A DNA stretch of 64,000 bases from Glaciihabitans tibetensis (GTDB lineage Bacteria; Actinomycetota; Actinomycetes; Actinomycetales; Microbacteriaceae), in contig NZ_PVTL01000003.1 of assembly GCF_003003265.1 (NCBI RefSeq), positions 124,001 to 188,000 of the forward strand, given 5' to 3'. Below are positions 18,455-27,545 of this stretch, piece after piece (within the stretch, counting starts at the first letter, position 1; each line of letters opens with the position of its first letter). The notes under the pieces were generated by a model, which had not been told where the DNA came from, searched no databases, and saw only the letters and a program-made list of their open reading frames with translations. The position numbers and the translations under genes were made by a program.

Positions 18455-19756
18455 TCAGTCCTGGGGCAAGCGGGTTCGCCAACTCAGGTCCTGCGAGGCC
18501 TTGAGCGCGCAGACCACGAGCGTGAACCACCCGAATTCCACCAGAGCGGTGCTCTCTGCGGTTGATACGGCGATGAGGACGACGAGCACCAGCGCGGGCC
18601 AAAGATACACCACACTGCGCTTGTTTGACGCGAGCACCCACGAGCGCCCTAACGCGAGCACGACGAAGACCACGAATGCGGTCAACCCGACGAGTCCAAG
18701 CTGGAACCACACGTCGACGAAGGCGCTCAGCGCCGATTGGTTGATAGCGGGCACCCCACCGATCCCGCTGTAGGGCGGGAGGTTCGTGCGCCAGTAGCCG
18801 ATCCAGCCGAAGCCCTCAAGCGAGTTCTCGGGGTTGACCGCCGTGATCGACCGCCAGAGCGAGTAACGGTATTCGAACTCGCTGCCCGCGTTGAGGATGC
18901 GCACCACCTGGCTGCGAGCGAGGATGCCGATGACTCCGACGAGCAGCAGTCCACTCAGCAGGGTGAACTGGGCCACCCTCCGCGACGCCGGATCCAGCCG
19001 GCGCAGTGCGAACAGCGCAAGAGCCGCAAGCGCAACGACCACCGTTGTTCCGAACGCGACGGGGGACCGGGTGAACCACAGCGTGACAGCTCCGAGGGCC
19101 AGCGAGAACGTGGCGAGCTGGGGGTGAACCGATCTCGTGCGTAACTCAATGAAAAAGGTCACGAGGGCGATCAGCGCGATAAGCCCGAGTTGGTTCCGGC
19201 TGCCGAACAGACCCTGGATGGGGCCGCCCGCGGCGAGATTACCGGAAATCTTCAGGAATATGAACGGCACATCCAGCAGGAGCCCGGACATCACTTCGAG
19301 CACGAGCGAGGTGAGCAGTATGACCCGCATAACGTCGCCGAAAGCTCGCACGATCTGGATCAGGTCGCGCGTCAGGGCGACGTAGATGCCGAGGAATGCG
19401 AACGCCAGTTGGTACAGAATCGAGCTGAGCGAGGCCCATTGGTAGTCGGTCCAGAAAACCGACAGGGTGCTCCATCCCACGAACACCAGCAGCGAAATCG
19501 GCAGGATGCCGCGCCACTCCAGTTCATGCCTGCGTACGGCGAGCGACCCGGCGGACAACACCACGAGTGCCGCGACAATGGCGATGAACCCCGGCCAGTC
19601 GATAGTGACTTTGAGGACGAACGCGAGATAGGCACTCGCGACGATCGTGATCGTGATCGCCCTGCCGAACGGCGCCGATCCCAGGAGCGCCACAACGGCA
19701 TCGCGCGCGGGGTGATGATGTGGTGGCAGGTTCATGGCATCCCCAAGGTACGCCAT
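18455..19756 (-). CDS. O-antigen ligase/polymerase-like membrane protein (copy 2)
   Basis: A 433-residue protein with about 11 hydrophobic segments and a large external loop before the last helices, as in Wzy/WaaL-type proteins. It is paralogous to the gene directly upstream. In the external loop the usual LTGR-x3-W motif is changed to EYRYSLW, while the following GFGWIGYW region is kept. ATG 19756 lies 8 nt after the upstream stop; an ATG seven codons later has a better-placed GGGGAT and is a real alternative. It probably polymerises or transfers a lipid-linked glycan outside the membrane. The changed motif leaves activity open. Confidence 0.75.
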   Translation of the reverse strand: MAYLGDAMNLPPHHHPARDAVVALLGSAPFGRAITITIVASAYLAFVLKVTIDWPGFIAIVAALVVLSAGSLAVRRHELEWRGILPISLLVFVGWSTLSVFWTDYQWASLSSILYQLAFAFLGIYVALTRDLIQIVRAFGDVMRVILLTSLVLEVMSGLLLDVPFIFLKISGNLAAGGPIQGLFGSRNQLGLIALIALVTFFIELRTRSVHPQLATFSLALGAVTLWFTRSPVAFGTTVVVALAALALFALRRLDPASRRVAQFTLLSGLLLVGVIGILARSQVVRILNAGSEFEYRYSLWRSITAVNPENSLEGFGWIGYWRTNLPPYSGIGGVPAINQSALSAFVDVWFQLGLVGLTAFVVFVVLALGRSWVLASNKRSVVYLWPALVLVVLIAVSTAESTALVEFGWFTLVVCALKASQDLSWRTRLPQD

Positions 19757-19764
19757 CCTTTGGC

Positions 19765-21117
19765 CTACCTTCGGACGGTGTTCGGTGCAGTGAGGGGTAT
19801 CGGCGTTGCAGGGCTCACCAGACGGTCGCGCCGGTCAGGGAGCTTTGTCGACACGGCAAAAAACACCAGCAGGGCAAGCCCGTATTCGACCAGCAGCCGG
19901 CTCTCCGCGGCGCTCTGTACCAGCAGTGCGACCAGGACGAGCAGAGGCAGCAAGGTGACGGCCGTGTACGGGGCGGAGACTCCTGCTGCGACCCAGGGAC
20001 GATCAACCGCCATCCACCAGGTGCGAAGCAGCGTGCTGAGTACCAAGGCGGCAAAGACCACTACTCCGACGATGCCCAGCTGCATCCACAGGTCGAGCCA
20101 GGCGTTGTGCGCGTGCATCTGCACGACACCGGCCCAGATGACGAGGTCGTCGAACGGCTCGATCCAGGGAATCCAGTAGCTGACCCACCCCCAGCCGAAC
20201 ACCGGGCGCTGCTCGGCCATGCCAATGACGGTGTTCCAGATGCCGATCCGACCGGTCAGGTCGCTGTCTTTTCCGAGCAGCTGCAGTATCTGGTCGCTGA
20301 AGCCGGCAATGATCGCGGGGACCGACAGCACCGCGATGGCCATCGCCGAGTACACCGCGATTCGAGACCCCCGCGAGCGCGCGGCCCGCAACAGCAGAAC
20401 TGCGACCAGGACGGCCACGACCACAACGACCGCGATGGAGATCGTGCCTGACCGGGTCAGCCAGACGACAACCGCGGCGACCAGGAACCAGAACCCACCC
20501 CAGAAGCGCGATACCGAGCGAGCGGCGAACTGCACGCCGAACACGATCAGGCCGAGCAACCCGAGGAAGCCGAGGAGGGTCGCGCTGCCGACGAGCCCCT
20601 GGATTCTGCCGCCGTCAAGCATCACGTCGCGGGACCAGAACAGAAGTTTCGGCAGGTCATCGCCGTAGCTCGAATAGTCGACCCAGAGCGGAAGCAGCGG
20701 GGCGCGTACCACGTAGGCGACGAAGAGTTCGAAGAGGAGAGAACCACCCAGTACGATCCGCATTGTGATGCCCAGTGCCCAGAGCAGGTCGGCCCGCGAG
20801 AACGTGATCGCCAAAGCAAGTCCCGCGATAACCGTGACGACCGTGGTCCCGCTGCCCATCAGTGTGCCGACCGGGTAGGCAGACCACGCCACCGACGCCA
20901 CGGCGAGCACTACAAAGGCAAGCAGAGGGAGCGGAAGCGCGCTGAGACGCCACTGAGCCCGCTGACGAATGAGCAGAACGATGGAGATGATCGTCAGGAC
21001 ACCGGCGATGGCGCTGTAGCCCCACCAGGTGAGGGTGTGCCGCCACACGTCGGCCGCGAACAGCGTGAAGAGCACGAACACGGCGTAGAACCGAAGAAAT
21101 GTGCGGCTCTCCATCAT
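19765..21117 (-). CDS. O-antigen ligase/polymerase-like membrane protein (copy 1)
   Basis: A 450-residue polytopic protein of the O-antigen ligase family. The large external loop has the standard DLTGRIGIW motif followed by PVFGWGWVSYW and MHAHNAW, a His-containing segment found in active members. It is the first of two adjacent paralogues on the minus strand, 8 nt apart. The double ATG at the start has no strong ribosome site. Two such enzymes in one locus could give one polymerase and one ligase, or two different polymers. Confidence 0.8.
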   Translation of the reverse strand: MMESRTFLRFYAVFVLFTLFAADVWRHTLTWWGYSAIAGVLTIISIVLLIRQRAQWRLSALPLPLLAFVVLAVASVAWSAYPVGTLMGSGTTVVTVIAGLALAITFSRADLLWALGITMRIVLGGSLLFELFVAYVVRAPLLPLWVDYSSYGDDLPKLLFWSRDVMLDGGRIQGLVGSATLLGFLGLLGLIVFGVQFAARSVSRFWGGFWFLVAAVVVWLTRSGTISIAVVVVVAVLVAVLLLRAARSRGSRIAVYSAMAIAVLSVPAIIAGFSDQILQLLGKDSDLTGRIGIWNTVIGMAEQRPVFGWGWVSYWIPWIEPFDDLVIWAGVVQMHAHNAWLDLWMQLGIVGVVVFAALVLSTLLRTWWMAVDRPWVAAGVSAPYTAVTLLPLLVLVALLVQSAAESRLLVEYGLALLVFFAVSTKLPDRRDRLVSPATPIPLTAPNTVRR

Positions 21118-21127
21118 GGTGTCGAGG

Positions 21128-22306
21128 TTATACGAATGCCGCCTTGCCCGTGATCGTGCGGCCGACGATGAGCGTGTTCATCTCCCGGGTTCCCTCGTAC
21201 GAGTAGATCGCTTCGGCATCGGCGAAATGCCGGATCACGTCGTTGTCGAGCACGATCCCGTTGCCGCCGAACACCTCACGGCTCCAGGCCACTGTTTCGC
21301 GCATCCGGCTGGTCGTGAACGCCTTCGCCAACGACGCGTGCTCGTCACGCTGCACACCCTCGTCGAGCATCTGCGAGACCCGGGTCACAACGCCGATGGA
21401 CGAGGTGATGTTGCCCAGGGACTTCACCAGCAGGTCCTGCACCAGCTGGTGCGCACCGATCTGCTTGCCGAACTGGATGCGCTCCTTGGAGTAGCTGACC
21501 GCGGCCTCGTAGGCCCCCATCGAGTTACCGACGGCGGCCCAGGCCACCTCGGCGCGGGTGAGCCGCAGCACTGCGGCGGTCTCGCGGAACGAGTTGGCCA
21601 GCTGGAGCCGGTTCTCCTCGGCAACGATCACATCGGTCAGCACGATGTCCGCGTTCTGCACGATGCGCAGGGCCTGCTTGTTCTCGATCTTCGTGGCACT
21701 GAAACCGGGGGTGCTCGTCGGAACGATAAATCCCTTGACCTGCCCGTCCTCAGCGCTCTTCGCCCAGATGATGGCGATGTCGGCGATCGTTCCGTTGCCG
21801 ATCCACCGTTTCGCGCCGTTGAGCACCCAGTGATCACCTTCCCGCCGGGCAATGGTGGTCAGACCCTGGGCAGAGTCGGATCCGGACAGCGGCTCGGTCA
21901 GTCCGAAGCAGCCGAGCAGCTCACCGGAGGCGAGTTTTGGCAACCATTCGGCCCGCTGCTCGGGGGATCCTCCCACACCGATCGAGCCCATCACGAGACC
22001 GTTCTGCATTCCGACCAGGGTGGCGATGCTGGCGTCGACGCGGGCGATCTCGAGCGCGATCCAGCCCCGGAAAACCGCGGAGTTAGCGAACGGCTGCGTT
22101 TCCTTCCACGGCATCCCGTACAGCCCGAGGTCGGCGAGTCCCTTCACAACCTGCATGGGGAATGCGGCGCGCGCCCAGTGGTCATTTACCAGAGGGCGCA
22201 CCTCGGTTTCGAGGTATTCGCGCAGCCGCAGGATGAGGTCCTTCTCCTGGGTAGACAGGGAGTTCTCGAAGCCATAAAAATCGCTGGGCAGGGGCTCGAA
22301 TGACAT
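21128..22306 (-). CDS. acyl-CoA dehydrogenase
   Basis: A 392-residue flavoenzyme. ATG 22306 is chosen for its GGAG 7 nt upstream; another ATG lies 6 nt earlier. The acyl-CoA dehydrogenase fold is clear: CFGLTEPLSGSD for FAD binding, WIGNGTIADIAIIWA, the RIQFGKQIGAHQLVQD helix, and EVFGGNGIVLDNDVIRHFADAEAIYSYEGT split here as GGNGI and YEGT, the latter with the catalytic-base Glu. The closest type is glutaryl-CoA or short-chain acyl-CoA dehydrogenase. It oxidises an acyl-CoA in the cytosol. Its position between glycan genes and manA, 10 nt after the ligase gene start, looks incidental. Confidence 0.9.
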   Translation of the reverse strand: MSFEPLPSDFYGFENSLSTQEKDLILRLREYLETEVRPLVNDHWARAAFPMQVVKGLADLGLYGMPWKETQPFANSAVFRGWIALEIARVDASIATLVGMQNGLVMGSIGVGGSPEQRAEWLPKLASGELLGCFGLTEPLSGSDSAQGLTTIARREGDHWVLNGAKRWIGNGTIADIAIIWAKSAEDGQVKGFIVPTSTPGFSATKIENKQALRIVQNADIVLTDVIVAEENRLQLANSFRETAAVLRLTRAEVAWAAVGNSMGAYEAAVSYSKERIQFGKQIGAHQLVQDLLVKSLGNITSSIGVVTRVSQMLDEGVQRDEHASLAKAFTTSRMRETVAWSREVFGGNGIVLDNDVIRHFADAEAIYSYEGTREMNTLIVGRTITGKAAFV

Positions 22307-22414
22307 GTACATGCTCCATTGCTTGTAGGAAATCACGGCCAGCCTAGGTCCGTGGTGCTTGGGCGCAACACGGCGTTGGTACTTTGGTCTAATCCACAGC
22401 GAAAGCGAGGCGAG

Positions 22415-23674
22415 ATGTTTGTAGGCATCACCAATAACGCGCGGAACTACCCTTGGGGTTCCCACACCGCGATCGCCGAGTTGTTGGGTACGGAGCCGAC
22501 GGGGGAGCCGGAAGCGGAGCTGTGGCTGGGAGCGCATCCCGGATCGCCCGCGAGGATTCTCGACCCGGCGAGCGTCAGCGGAGCGGCCACCCTCGCCGAC
22601 TGGATCGCTGCCGATCCGCAATCGACCGGCACCAGCGCGCAGGACGGTGAGGAGCCGCGACTGCCGTTTTTGATGAAGGTGCTCGCCGCGGCATCCCCCC
22701 TCTCCCTTCAGGCTCACCCCACCCCGGAGCAGGCCCGCGCGGGATTCAAAGCCGAGAATGAATCTGGCGTACCGCTGGATGCCCCGTTCCGCAACTACAA
22801 GGACGCCCACGCCAAACCCGAGCTCATGCTCGCCCTCAGCGACACGTTCGAGGCGCTGTGCGGATTCCGACCTGTCGAGGCCACCCGCACGTCGCTCGAG
22901 GTATTGCTCTCGGCGGACGCCAATCTGGTGGGGGGAGTGCTCGCGGAGGTGTCCCACCCCGAGCTGGCGCTCGCCGAGGGTTCGCCGATCGCGGCCTTGC
23001 ACGCCAGGCTGGACTCCGACGCCGAACTACCCGCCACCTTTGAATGGTTGATCTCGCGGGGCGAGGGCGTGGACCAGTTGGTTGAGCGGGTTGTTGCGGC
23101 ATCCGCAGCGGTGATGGCAGCGGGAGACGCGGCGCCGGAGTTTGCGACCGTCGTCTCGCTTGCCGAGCAGTACCCGGGGGATCCCGGCATCGTCATCTCG
23201 CTGCTGATCAACCGGGTCAGCCTGAAGCGTGGCGAGGTGCTCTACCTGCCCGCCGGAAACATCCACGCCTACCTCGAGGGGCTGGGTATCGAGGTGATGG
23301 CCGCGTCTGACAACGTGCTGCGCGGTGGGCTCACCCCCAAGCATGTCGATGTGGCCGAGCTGCTCCGTGTGCTGGACTTCAGCCCGCTGCCGGTGCCGTA
23401 CCTGCCCGCGACGGCGCTCGCCGAGGGCGTCGTCGAGTTTCGCCCAGACGTCAGCGACTTCGTTTTGGTGCATGCCGAGGGGGATGTCGCGGGGCTGAAC
23501 TATCCGCTCGGAGGTCCAGCCATCGCGCTGTGCCTGAGCGGCTCATTCCAGATCGATGGCGCCGCTGCATCCACCACAATCGGCCGAGGCGAAGCCGTCT
23601 ATGTGACGCCCTCGGAGGGGTCGCTCGTGTTGTCCGGCTCGGGCGAACTGGTTCTGGCTACCACCGGAGTCTGA
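22415..23674 (+). CDS. manA: mannose-6-phosphate isomerase, class I
   Basis: A 419-residue enzyme interconverting fructose-6-phosphate and mannose-6-phosphate, the entry step to GDP-mannose. Zinc-site motifs are present: LQAHP (Gln and His), HAKPE (Glu) and AGNIHAY (His), followed by the GLTPKHVD segment. The ATG has GAGG 4 nt upstream; longer in-frame extensions lack a ribosome site. It supplies mannose for the mannosyltransferase-like enzymes of the locus. In mycobacteria manA also lies near whiB2 and sahH, so this gene begins the conserved block. Confidence 0.93.
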   Translation: MFVGITNNARNYPWGSHTAIAELLGTEPTGEPEAELWLGAHPGSPARILDPASVSGAATLADWIAADPQSTGTSAQDGEEPRLPFLMKVLAAASPLSLQAHPTPEQARAGFKAENESGVPLDAPFRNYKDAHAKPELMLALSDTFEALCGFRPVEATRTSLEVLLSADANLVGGVLAEVSHPELALAEGSPIAALHARLDSDAELPATFEWLISRGEGVDQLVERVVAASAAVMAAGDAAPEFATVVSLAEQYPGDPGIVISLLINRVSLKRGEVLYLPAGNIHAYLEGLGIEVMAASDNVLRGGLTPKHVDVAELLRVLDFSPLPVPYLPATALAEGVVEFRPDVSDFVLVHAEGDVAGLNYPLGGPAIALCLSGSFQIDGAAASTTIGRGEAVYVTPSEGSLVLSGSGELVLATTGV

Positions 23675-23804
23675 TCCAGCGGATCGAGAACCGGCGGTAG
23701 CGGCGGGCGGGCGTGGGGAGCCGCGCCTCCCGCCCCCTGTCGCTTCTAGCCGCTCCGGCTACCTCTGATGCGGCATCGTTATCCGAGGCATCCTTGGTTT
23801 CCGC

Positions 23805-23810
23805 TACGGT
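23805..23810 (+). promoter_or_regulatory. -10-like hexamer, probable leaderless start of first lipoprotein gene
   Basis: TACGGT matches TANNNT and ends exactly 6 nt before the ATG. No ribosome-binding sequence is seen in between. No -35 was identified. Confidence 0.35.
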
Positions 23811-23816
23811 GAGCGC

Positions 23817-24926
23817 ATGACCCCTCGTTCCGGCCCCGCGACCCGCACACTGGCTCTCGCGCTCGTCGTGGTGGTGGGATGTGCTTTGACCGCGTGTGCA
23901 TCCGAGTCGAGTGCCCCTGCCCAGGGGGATGAGCCCACAAACAGACCGACAACTTCGGTCGCGGCGGCCCCCGATTCCACTCCGGTCACGGGGAAGCCCG
24001 CGCAAGTCTTCGGGGGCGAGTGCGCGAGCGCCCTGTCCGAGGAGACCGTCGGCTCCCTCCTGGGTGTGGCCGCATCTCTGGAGGCTGAGGGGCCGTCCCG
24101 TCCCCTCCAGCAGGCGGTGCACGGCGTCGGCGGGCTCGCCTGCGCGTGGAGCGAGTCTGGATCTGCGCAGGGCTCGGCGTGGCTGCGCATCACAGTGGTG
24201 CCCGCGAGCATCGCGACAGAGTCCGCCAGCGAGTCTGCGCCGTACTGTTACGGCGCCGACTCCGGCTCTGCCTCTGACTCGGGCCCGGGCATCGGCGTCG
24301 GCGCTTGCAGCTTCAGCTCTGCCGAGGGTGACTACCTGCTGAGCGGGGTCATCACCATGCCGCAGGCAACGACAAACGCCGACGCGCTCGACGCACTCAC
24401 GGGACTCCGGGAGCAATTCAGTGTCGCTCTGTCGGCCGTGAGCCCACCCGACCTGGCTGATCTTGCTCGATCCGAGACGGGGGTGTGGGGGCCGCTGGCG
24501 CAATGCTCGGACTTCGCTGCACTGGTGGACTTCGACGGGCTTCTCGGCGTCTCCGACGTTGACGTACTGGATGCCGACGGCGCCGCCGAAATTCCCGACG
24601 GGATGGCCGCGGCCCAGGCCGCCGCCGGGTACCAGAGGTGCACCGCAAGCGGCCCCGCCGACACGGCCGACGCGGTCGCTGTCACGTTCGACTTCCTTCC
24701 GGGAGGTTCCTGGGCGGCGGGCGACGTAGCGGCTGAGGTGGGGGCAGTCGAGCTGGCCGCCGAGACGACGGGGGCGGTGGTCGAGACCGTCGACCCAACA
24801 CCGACACTTCACGTCTTTGACGGGCCGAACTGGCTCACCATCACCAGCAATTTCCCCACCCGTGACCCGCTGCAGCTACAACCTCTGGCTGGTGCCCTCG
24901 TCAACGCTCTCAACTCCATGAAATAG
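23817..24926 (+). CDS. lipoprotein of unknown function, paralogue A
   Basis: A 369-residue protein with an N-terminal signal of about 25 residues ending in the lipobox LTAC, so it should be lipidated and anchored outside the membrane. A Pro/Thr-rich linker follows, then two related halves, each with conserved Cys and Trp: GGECASAL and GGLACAW in the first, QCSDFAALV and CTASGP in the second, ending with LHVFDGPNWLTI. It shares this layout with the next gene. No enzymatic motif is visible. Paired Cys suggest disulfides. No family was recognised. Confidence 0.75.
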   Translation: MTPRSGPATRTLALALVVVVGCALTACASESSAPAQGDEPTNRPTTSVAAAPDSTPVTGKPAQVFGGECASALSEETVGSLLGVAASLEAEGPSRPLQQAVHGVGGLACAWSESGSAQGSAWLRITVVPASIATESASESAPYCYGADSGSASDSGPGIGVGACSFSSAEGDYLLSGVITMPQATTNADALDALTGLREQFSVALSAVSPPDLADLARSETGVWGPLAQCSDFAALVDFDGLLGVSDVDVLDADGAAEIPDGMAAAQAAAGYQRCTASGPADTADAVAVTFDFLPGGSWAAGDVAAEVGAVELAAETTGAVVETVDPTPTLHVFDGPNWLTITSNFPTRDPLQLQPLAGALVNALNSMK

Positions 24927-24932
24927 GTCGAA

Positions 24933-26060
24933 ATGTCAATCCGTCGCTCGTGGCTCGCACCCTTAGCCCTCACCCTGTCGCTGCTCTCATTGACGGCCTG
25001 CGCTTCGGCCGCTGATTCACCACAATCCGATTCGCCGCCCACCCGCACGCCCACCGCCCAGGAGACGACTTCACCGGCGCCCGACGAACCCGAACCGATC
25101 GATCCTGTGGGCGTTAGGCAAGCATTCGATGGCCGCTGCGACACCATCCTCACCGATGACGAGGTCGGGAGGTTGGTCGGGACGGCTGTCGAGGAGAGCA
25201 AGTCGGTCGGCGCGCCGACTCCGTTCACGGAATCTCCGCGAGGGATCGGAGGGCTGGCGTGTCGGTGGTGGCCGGCGGATGAGGAGTTGTCGGGCTCCCT
25301 GGTGCTCACCGCGCTGCCCGCTCACTCGATCGCCGCAGACGCGGAAGCCCAGGCCATCATGGCCGACGGGTTCTCACAGCTGAACGAGTGCGGTGCCGAA
25401 GTATGGGAATCGTCGTGTTACTTCAATCTGCTCACGGACGGCTACTGGTTCCACGGCGCCATGCTGTTCTCCCCGGAAGTGTCAGCCGAGACGGCCGAAG
25501 CCAACATCAACACCACCCTCTCTCGTATCTCGGCCGTTACCGCTGAAGCGGGGGATGCCGCCGCGCTCGTCTCGCCGGCGGCACGGGCCGGCGCGTGGGT
25601 AAAACCGATCGGCTGCGCCGGGCTGGTGCAGGCCGTGGACGCGGCCGCACTGCTCGGCATCGCAGACCTGCAGCCCATCGACGGTGGCACCGGGGAGGGT
25701 GGCGAAGCGCCGATCGGCTACGTCGCAGCGCGTGCCGCCGCACACCAATCGGGGTGTGCCTGGATCGTGCCCGCGGGGGCGAACACGTCGTCCCCCCTGG
25801 TTACCGTCGATGCACTTCCCGGGGGGTCGTGGATTCAGGACGAGATCGCCGCTCTCCCAGGCGCTCAAGAGCTCAGCGGTGTGGGCATCGAGCGAGCAAT
25901 CCTGGTGACCGATCCTGAGCAGGACGCTTCCCGCGCTGTCACCCTGCATGTCTTCGACGGCGCGAATTGGCTGTCAGTGCGGGGTGCCGACACCATCATC
26001 GACGCGTCGGTTCTGCCCTTCGCCGCCGCCGTGATCGAGGCCGTGAATGCCGCGGGGTAA
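24933..26060 (+). CDS. lipoprotein of unknown function, paralogue B
   Basis: A 375-residue protein starting 6 nt after paralogue A, with AGGTCGAA before the ATG. It has a signal peptide ending in LTAC, a Pro/Thr linker, and the same markers in the same order: GRCDTIL, GGLACRWW, a Cys pair in the middle, LPGGSW and LHVFDGANWLSV. Identity to paralogue A looks moderate, so the duplication is old. The last 87 bases overlap the end of the convergent gtrA-type gene. The two proteins may work as a pair at the cell surface; function is unknown. Confidence 0.75.
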   Translation: MSIRRSWLAPLALTLSLLSLTACASAADSPQSDSPPTRTPTAQETTSPAPDEPEPIDPVGVRQAFDGRCDTILTDDEVGRLVGTAVEESKSVGAPTPFTESPRGIGGLACRWWPADEELSGSLVLTALPAHSIAADAEAQAIMADGFSQLNECGAEVWESSCYFNLLTDGYWFHGAMLFSPEVSAETAEANINTTLSRISAVTAEAGDAAALVSPAARAGAWVKPIGCAGLVQAVDAAALLGIADLQPIDGGTGEGGEAPIGYVAARAAAHQSGCAWIVPAGANTSSPLVTVDALPGGSWIQDEIAALPGAQELSGVGIERAILVTDPEQDASRAVTLHVFDGANWLSVRGADTIIDASVLPFAAAVIEAVNAAG

Positions 26061-26477
26061 CCGTGGGGAAGCTCGGCGGAACGAAAAGACCTTGTGCCCG
26101 AAATAGCTGATGAGCGTGGTGACCATCACGATGAGCGCCTGGGCGGGCAACGGGTCGAGCTGCGCGTATTCGACCAGCACCGGCAGAGCGATTGTGTTCA
26201 CCACGAGGGCCACCGCGTGTACGCCGGAAATCCGGAGGAAATCGACGGCAGGGTTTCCCGTGCCGTTCACCCGGAACGTGAACCGTCGGTGGAGTACAAA
26301 CGCGACGACAATCGCCACCGCGTATGACGCGTACAGACTGCCGATGTAGCCGATCGTTGCGCCCAGACTGAAGTAGAACGCGGCAAACAGCCCATACCCG
26401 AGGACGGTGTTCACCCCGCCGACGAGAACGAAACGGACGCGCTCGTCGGCAAGGAGCCGCGCCACGAGTCGCCTCAC
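25974..26477 (-). CDS. GtrA family membrane protein
   Basis: A 167-residue protein read from GTG 26477, two bases after the stop of the upstream regulator gene. It has four transmembrane helices with FVLVGGVNTVLGYGLF in helix 1, FVLHRRFTFRV between helices 2 and 3, and SYFGHKVFSFRRA after helix 4, a strong GtrA pattern. The basic tail of about 30 residues is encoded opposite the 3-prime end of the second lipoprotein gene, an 87-bp antisense overlap. It is probably involved in polyprenyl-linked sugar translocation. No GtrB partner is adjacent here. Confidence 0.8.
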   Translation of the reverse strand: MRRLVARLLADERVRFVLVGGVNTVLGYGLFAAFYFSLGATIGYIGSLYASYAVAIVVAFVLHRRFTFRVNGTGNPAVDFLRISGVHAVALVVNTIALPVLVEYAQLDPLPAQALIVMVTTLISYFGHKVFSFRRASPRLPRGIHGLDHGGGEGQNRRVDDGVGTPH

Positions 26478-26479
26478 GA

Positions 26480-27430
26480 TCAGACCGCTTCGCGGACGCC
26501 GAACGCGCGTCGGTAGGCCATCGGGGTCGTTTGCAGCACCTTGAGAAAGTGATGCCGCATCACTGCTGCGGTGCCAAAGCCGGTCGTTTGCGCGATGGAC
26601 TCCAACGATGCGTCGGTGCGTTCCAGGTGCTGCTGCGCACGGATGATGCGCTGCCGGTTCAACCACGCAGCCGGGGTGGTTCCCATCTCGGCCCGGAAGC
26701 GCCGGGCGAACGTGCGCGGCGACATCAGCGCACGACGCGAGAGCTGCTCGATGGTGAGGTCGCGGTCGAGGTTATCGAGCATCCACTGGGCAACCGTGGC
26801 GAACGAGTCGCAGGACTCCGGCGCGGCCGGCTCGATGTACTGCGATTGCCCGCCGTCGCGTTGCGGTGGCACGACCATCCGCCGGGCGATGACGTTCGTG
26901 GCTGCGGCGCCGTGCTCCTTGCGCACAATGTGGAGGGCGGCGTCGATACCTGAAGCCGTGCCCGCACTGGTCACGACGTGGCGGTCTTCCACAAACAAGA
27001 CGTCGGGGTCGACCTGTGTTCCCGGGTACTCCTTGGCGAGGCGATCAGTGTGCATCCAGTGAGTCGTGGAACGTCGGCCATTGAGGATGCCTGCCTCGGC
27101 CAGGGCGAACGCGCCGCTGCACACGCTCAGAACCCAGGCACCGCGAGCCTCCGCATCGCGAAGTACCTGCAGCACGCGCTCATCCATCGGTTCAATTGCG
27201 TGGGCGGGAATCGCCACGAGGTCAGCGTCTGCGGCCGCCGAAAGGTCGTCGGTGATGACCATGTCATAACCGAGGCTGGTGCGCACGGGCCCGGGCTCGG
27301 CCGTTGCAATGGTGAACTCAAATGCGGGCCCGCCCGTGTCGCTGCGATCAATACCAAAGACCTCGCACACCACGCCGAACTCGAACGGCGCGACCCCGGG
27401 AAGGGCGAGCAGGACAACTTTCGTGAGCAT
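26480..27430 (-). CDS. GlxA/AdpA-like AraC family transcriptional regulator
   Basis: A 316-residue protein with an N-terminal DJ-1/PfpI-like domain (residues about 5-180), whose nucleophile-elbow Cys is kept at about residue 104 (SVCSGAFAL), and a C-terminal AraC-type double helix-turn-helix (about 215-310; LTIEQLSRRALMSPRTFARRF and TGFGTAAVMRHHF). This is the architecture of GlxA and of Streptomyces AdpA, though it is shorter than AdpA. It is transcribed away from a small membrane-protein gene; a 33-bp dyad with TGGC ends lies between them and is a likely binding site, probably for autoregulation. Confidence 0.88.
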   Translation of the reverse strand: MLTKVVLLALPGVAPFEFGVVCEVFGIDRSDTGGPAFEFTIATAEPGPVRTSLGYDMVITDDLSAAADADLVAIPAHAIEPMDERVLQVLRDAEARGAWVLSVCSGAFALAEAGILNGRRSTTHWMHTDRLAKEYPGTQVDPDVLFVEDRHVVTSAGTASGIDAALHIVRKEHGAAATNVIARRMVVPPQRDGGQSQYIEPAAPESCDSFATVAQWMLDNLDRDLTIEQLSRRALMSPRTFARRFRAEMGTTPAAWLNRQRIIRAQQHLERTDASLESIAQTTGFGTAAVMRHHFLKVLQTTPMAYRRAFGVREAV

Positions 27431-27494
27431 AGACGTGGCTTTCTGTGATGCCCGTCGGGTCACCGACGAGCTGTGGCAGGAACGAGCTGATTGA

Positions 27495-27527
27495 TGGCAA
27501 TCCTGCCACTGTCGGCAGTATTTGCCA
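27495..27527. promoter_or_regulatory. 33-bp dyad, candidate operator of the GlxA/AdpA-like regulator
   Basis: Outer arms TGGCAA (27495-27500) and TTGCCA (27522-27527) are perfect inverted repeats; inner arms CTGCC (27503-27507) and GGCAG (27514-27518) are also perfect and almost concentric. It lies 64 bp upstream of the regulator ATG and 18 bp before the ATG of the facing small gene, just upstream of that gene's TAGATT hexamer. AdpA-type regulators are known to bind TGGC-starting sites, often as inverted pairs. Confidence 0.6.
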
Positions 27528-27532
27528 AGTCG

Positions 27533-27538
27533 TAGATT
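27533..27538 (+). promoter_or_regulatory. -10-like hexamer, probable leaderless start of small membrane protein gene
   Basis: TAGATT fits TANNNT and ends 7 nt before the ATG at 27546. Its -35 position falls inside the 33-bp dyad, so a protein bound there would control this promoter. Confidence 0.45.
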
Positions 27539-27545
27539 TTCTGCC

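Noticed and set aside
21101..22303. 400-codon plus-strand frame opposite the acyl-CoA dehydrogenase
   Set aside because: His/Arg-rich mirror frame; the minus-strand gene has full enzyme motifs.
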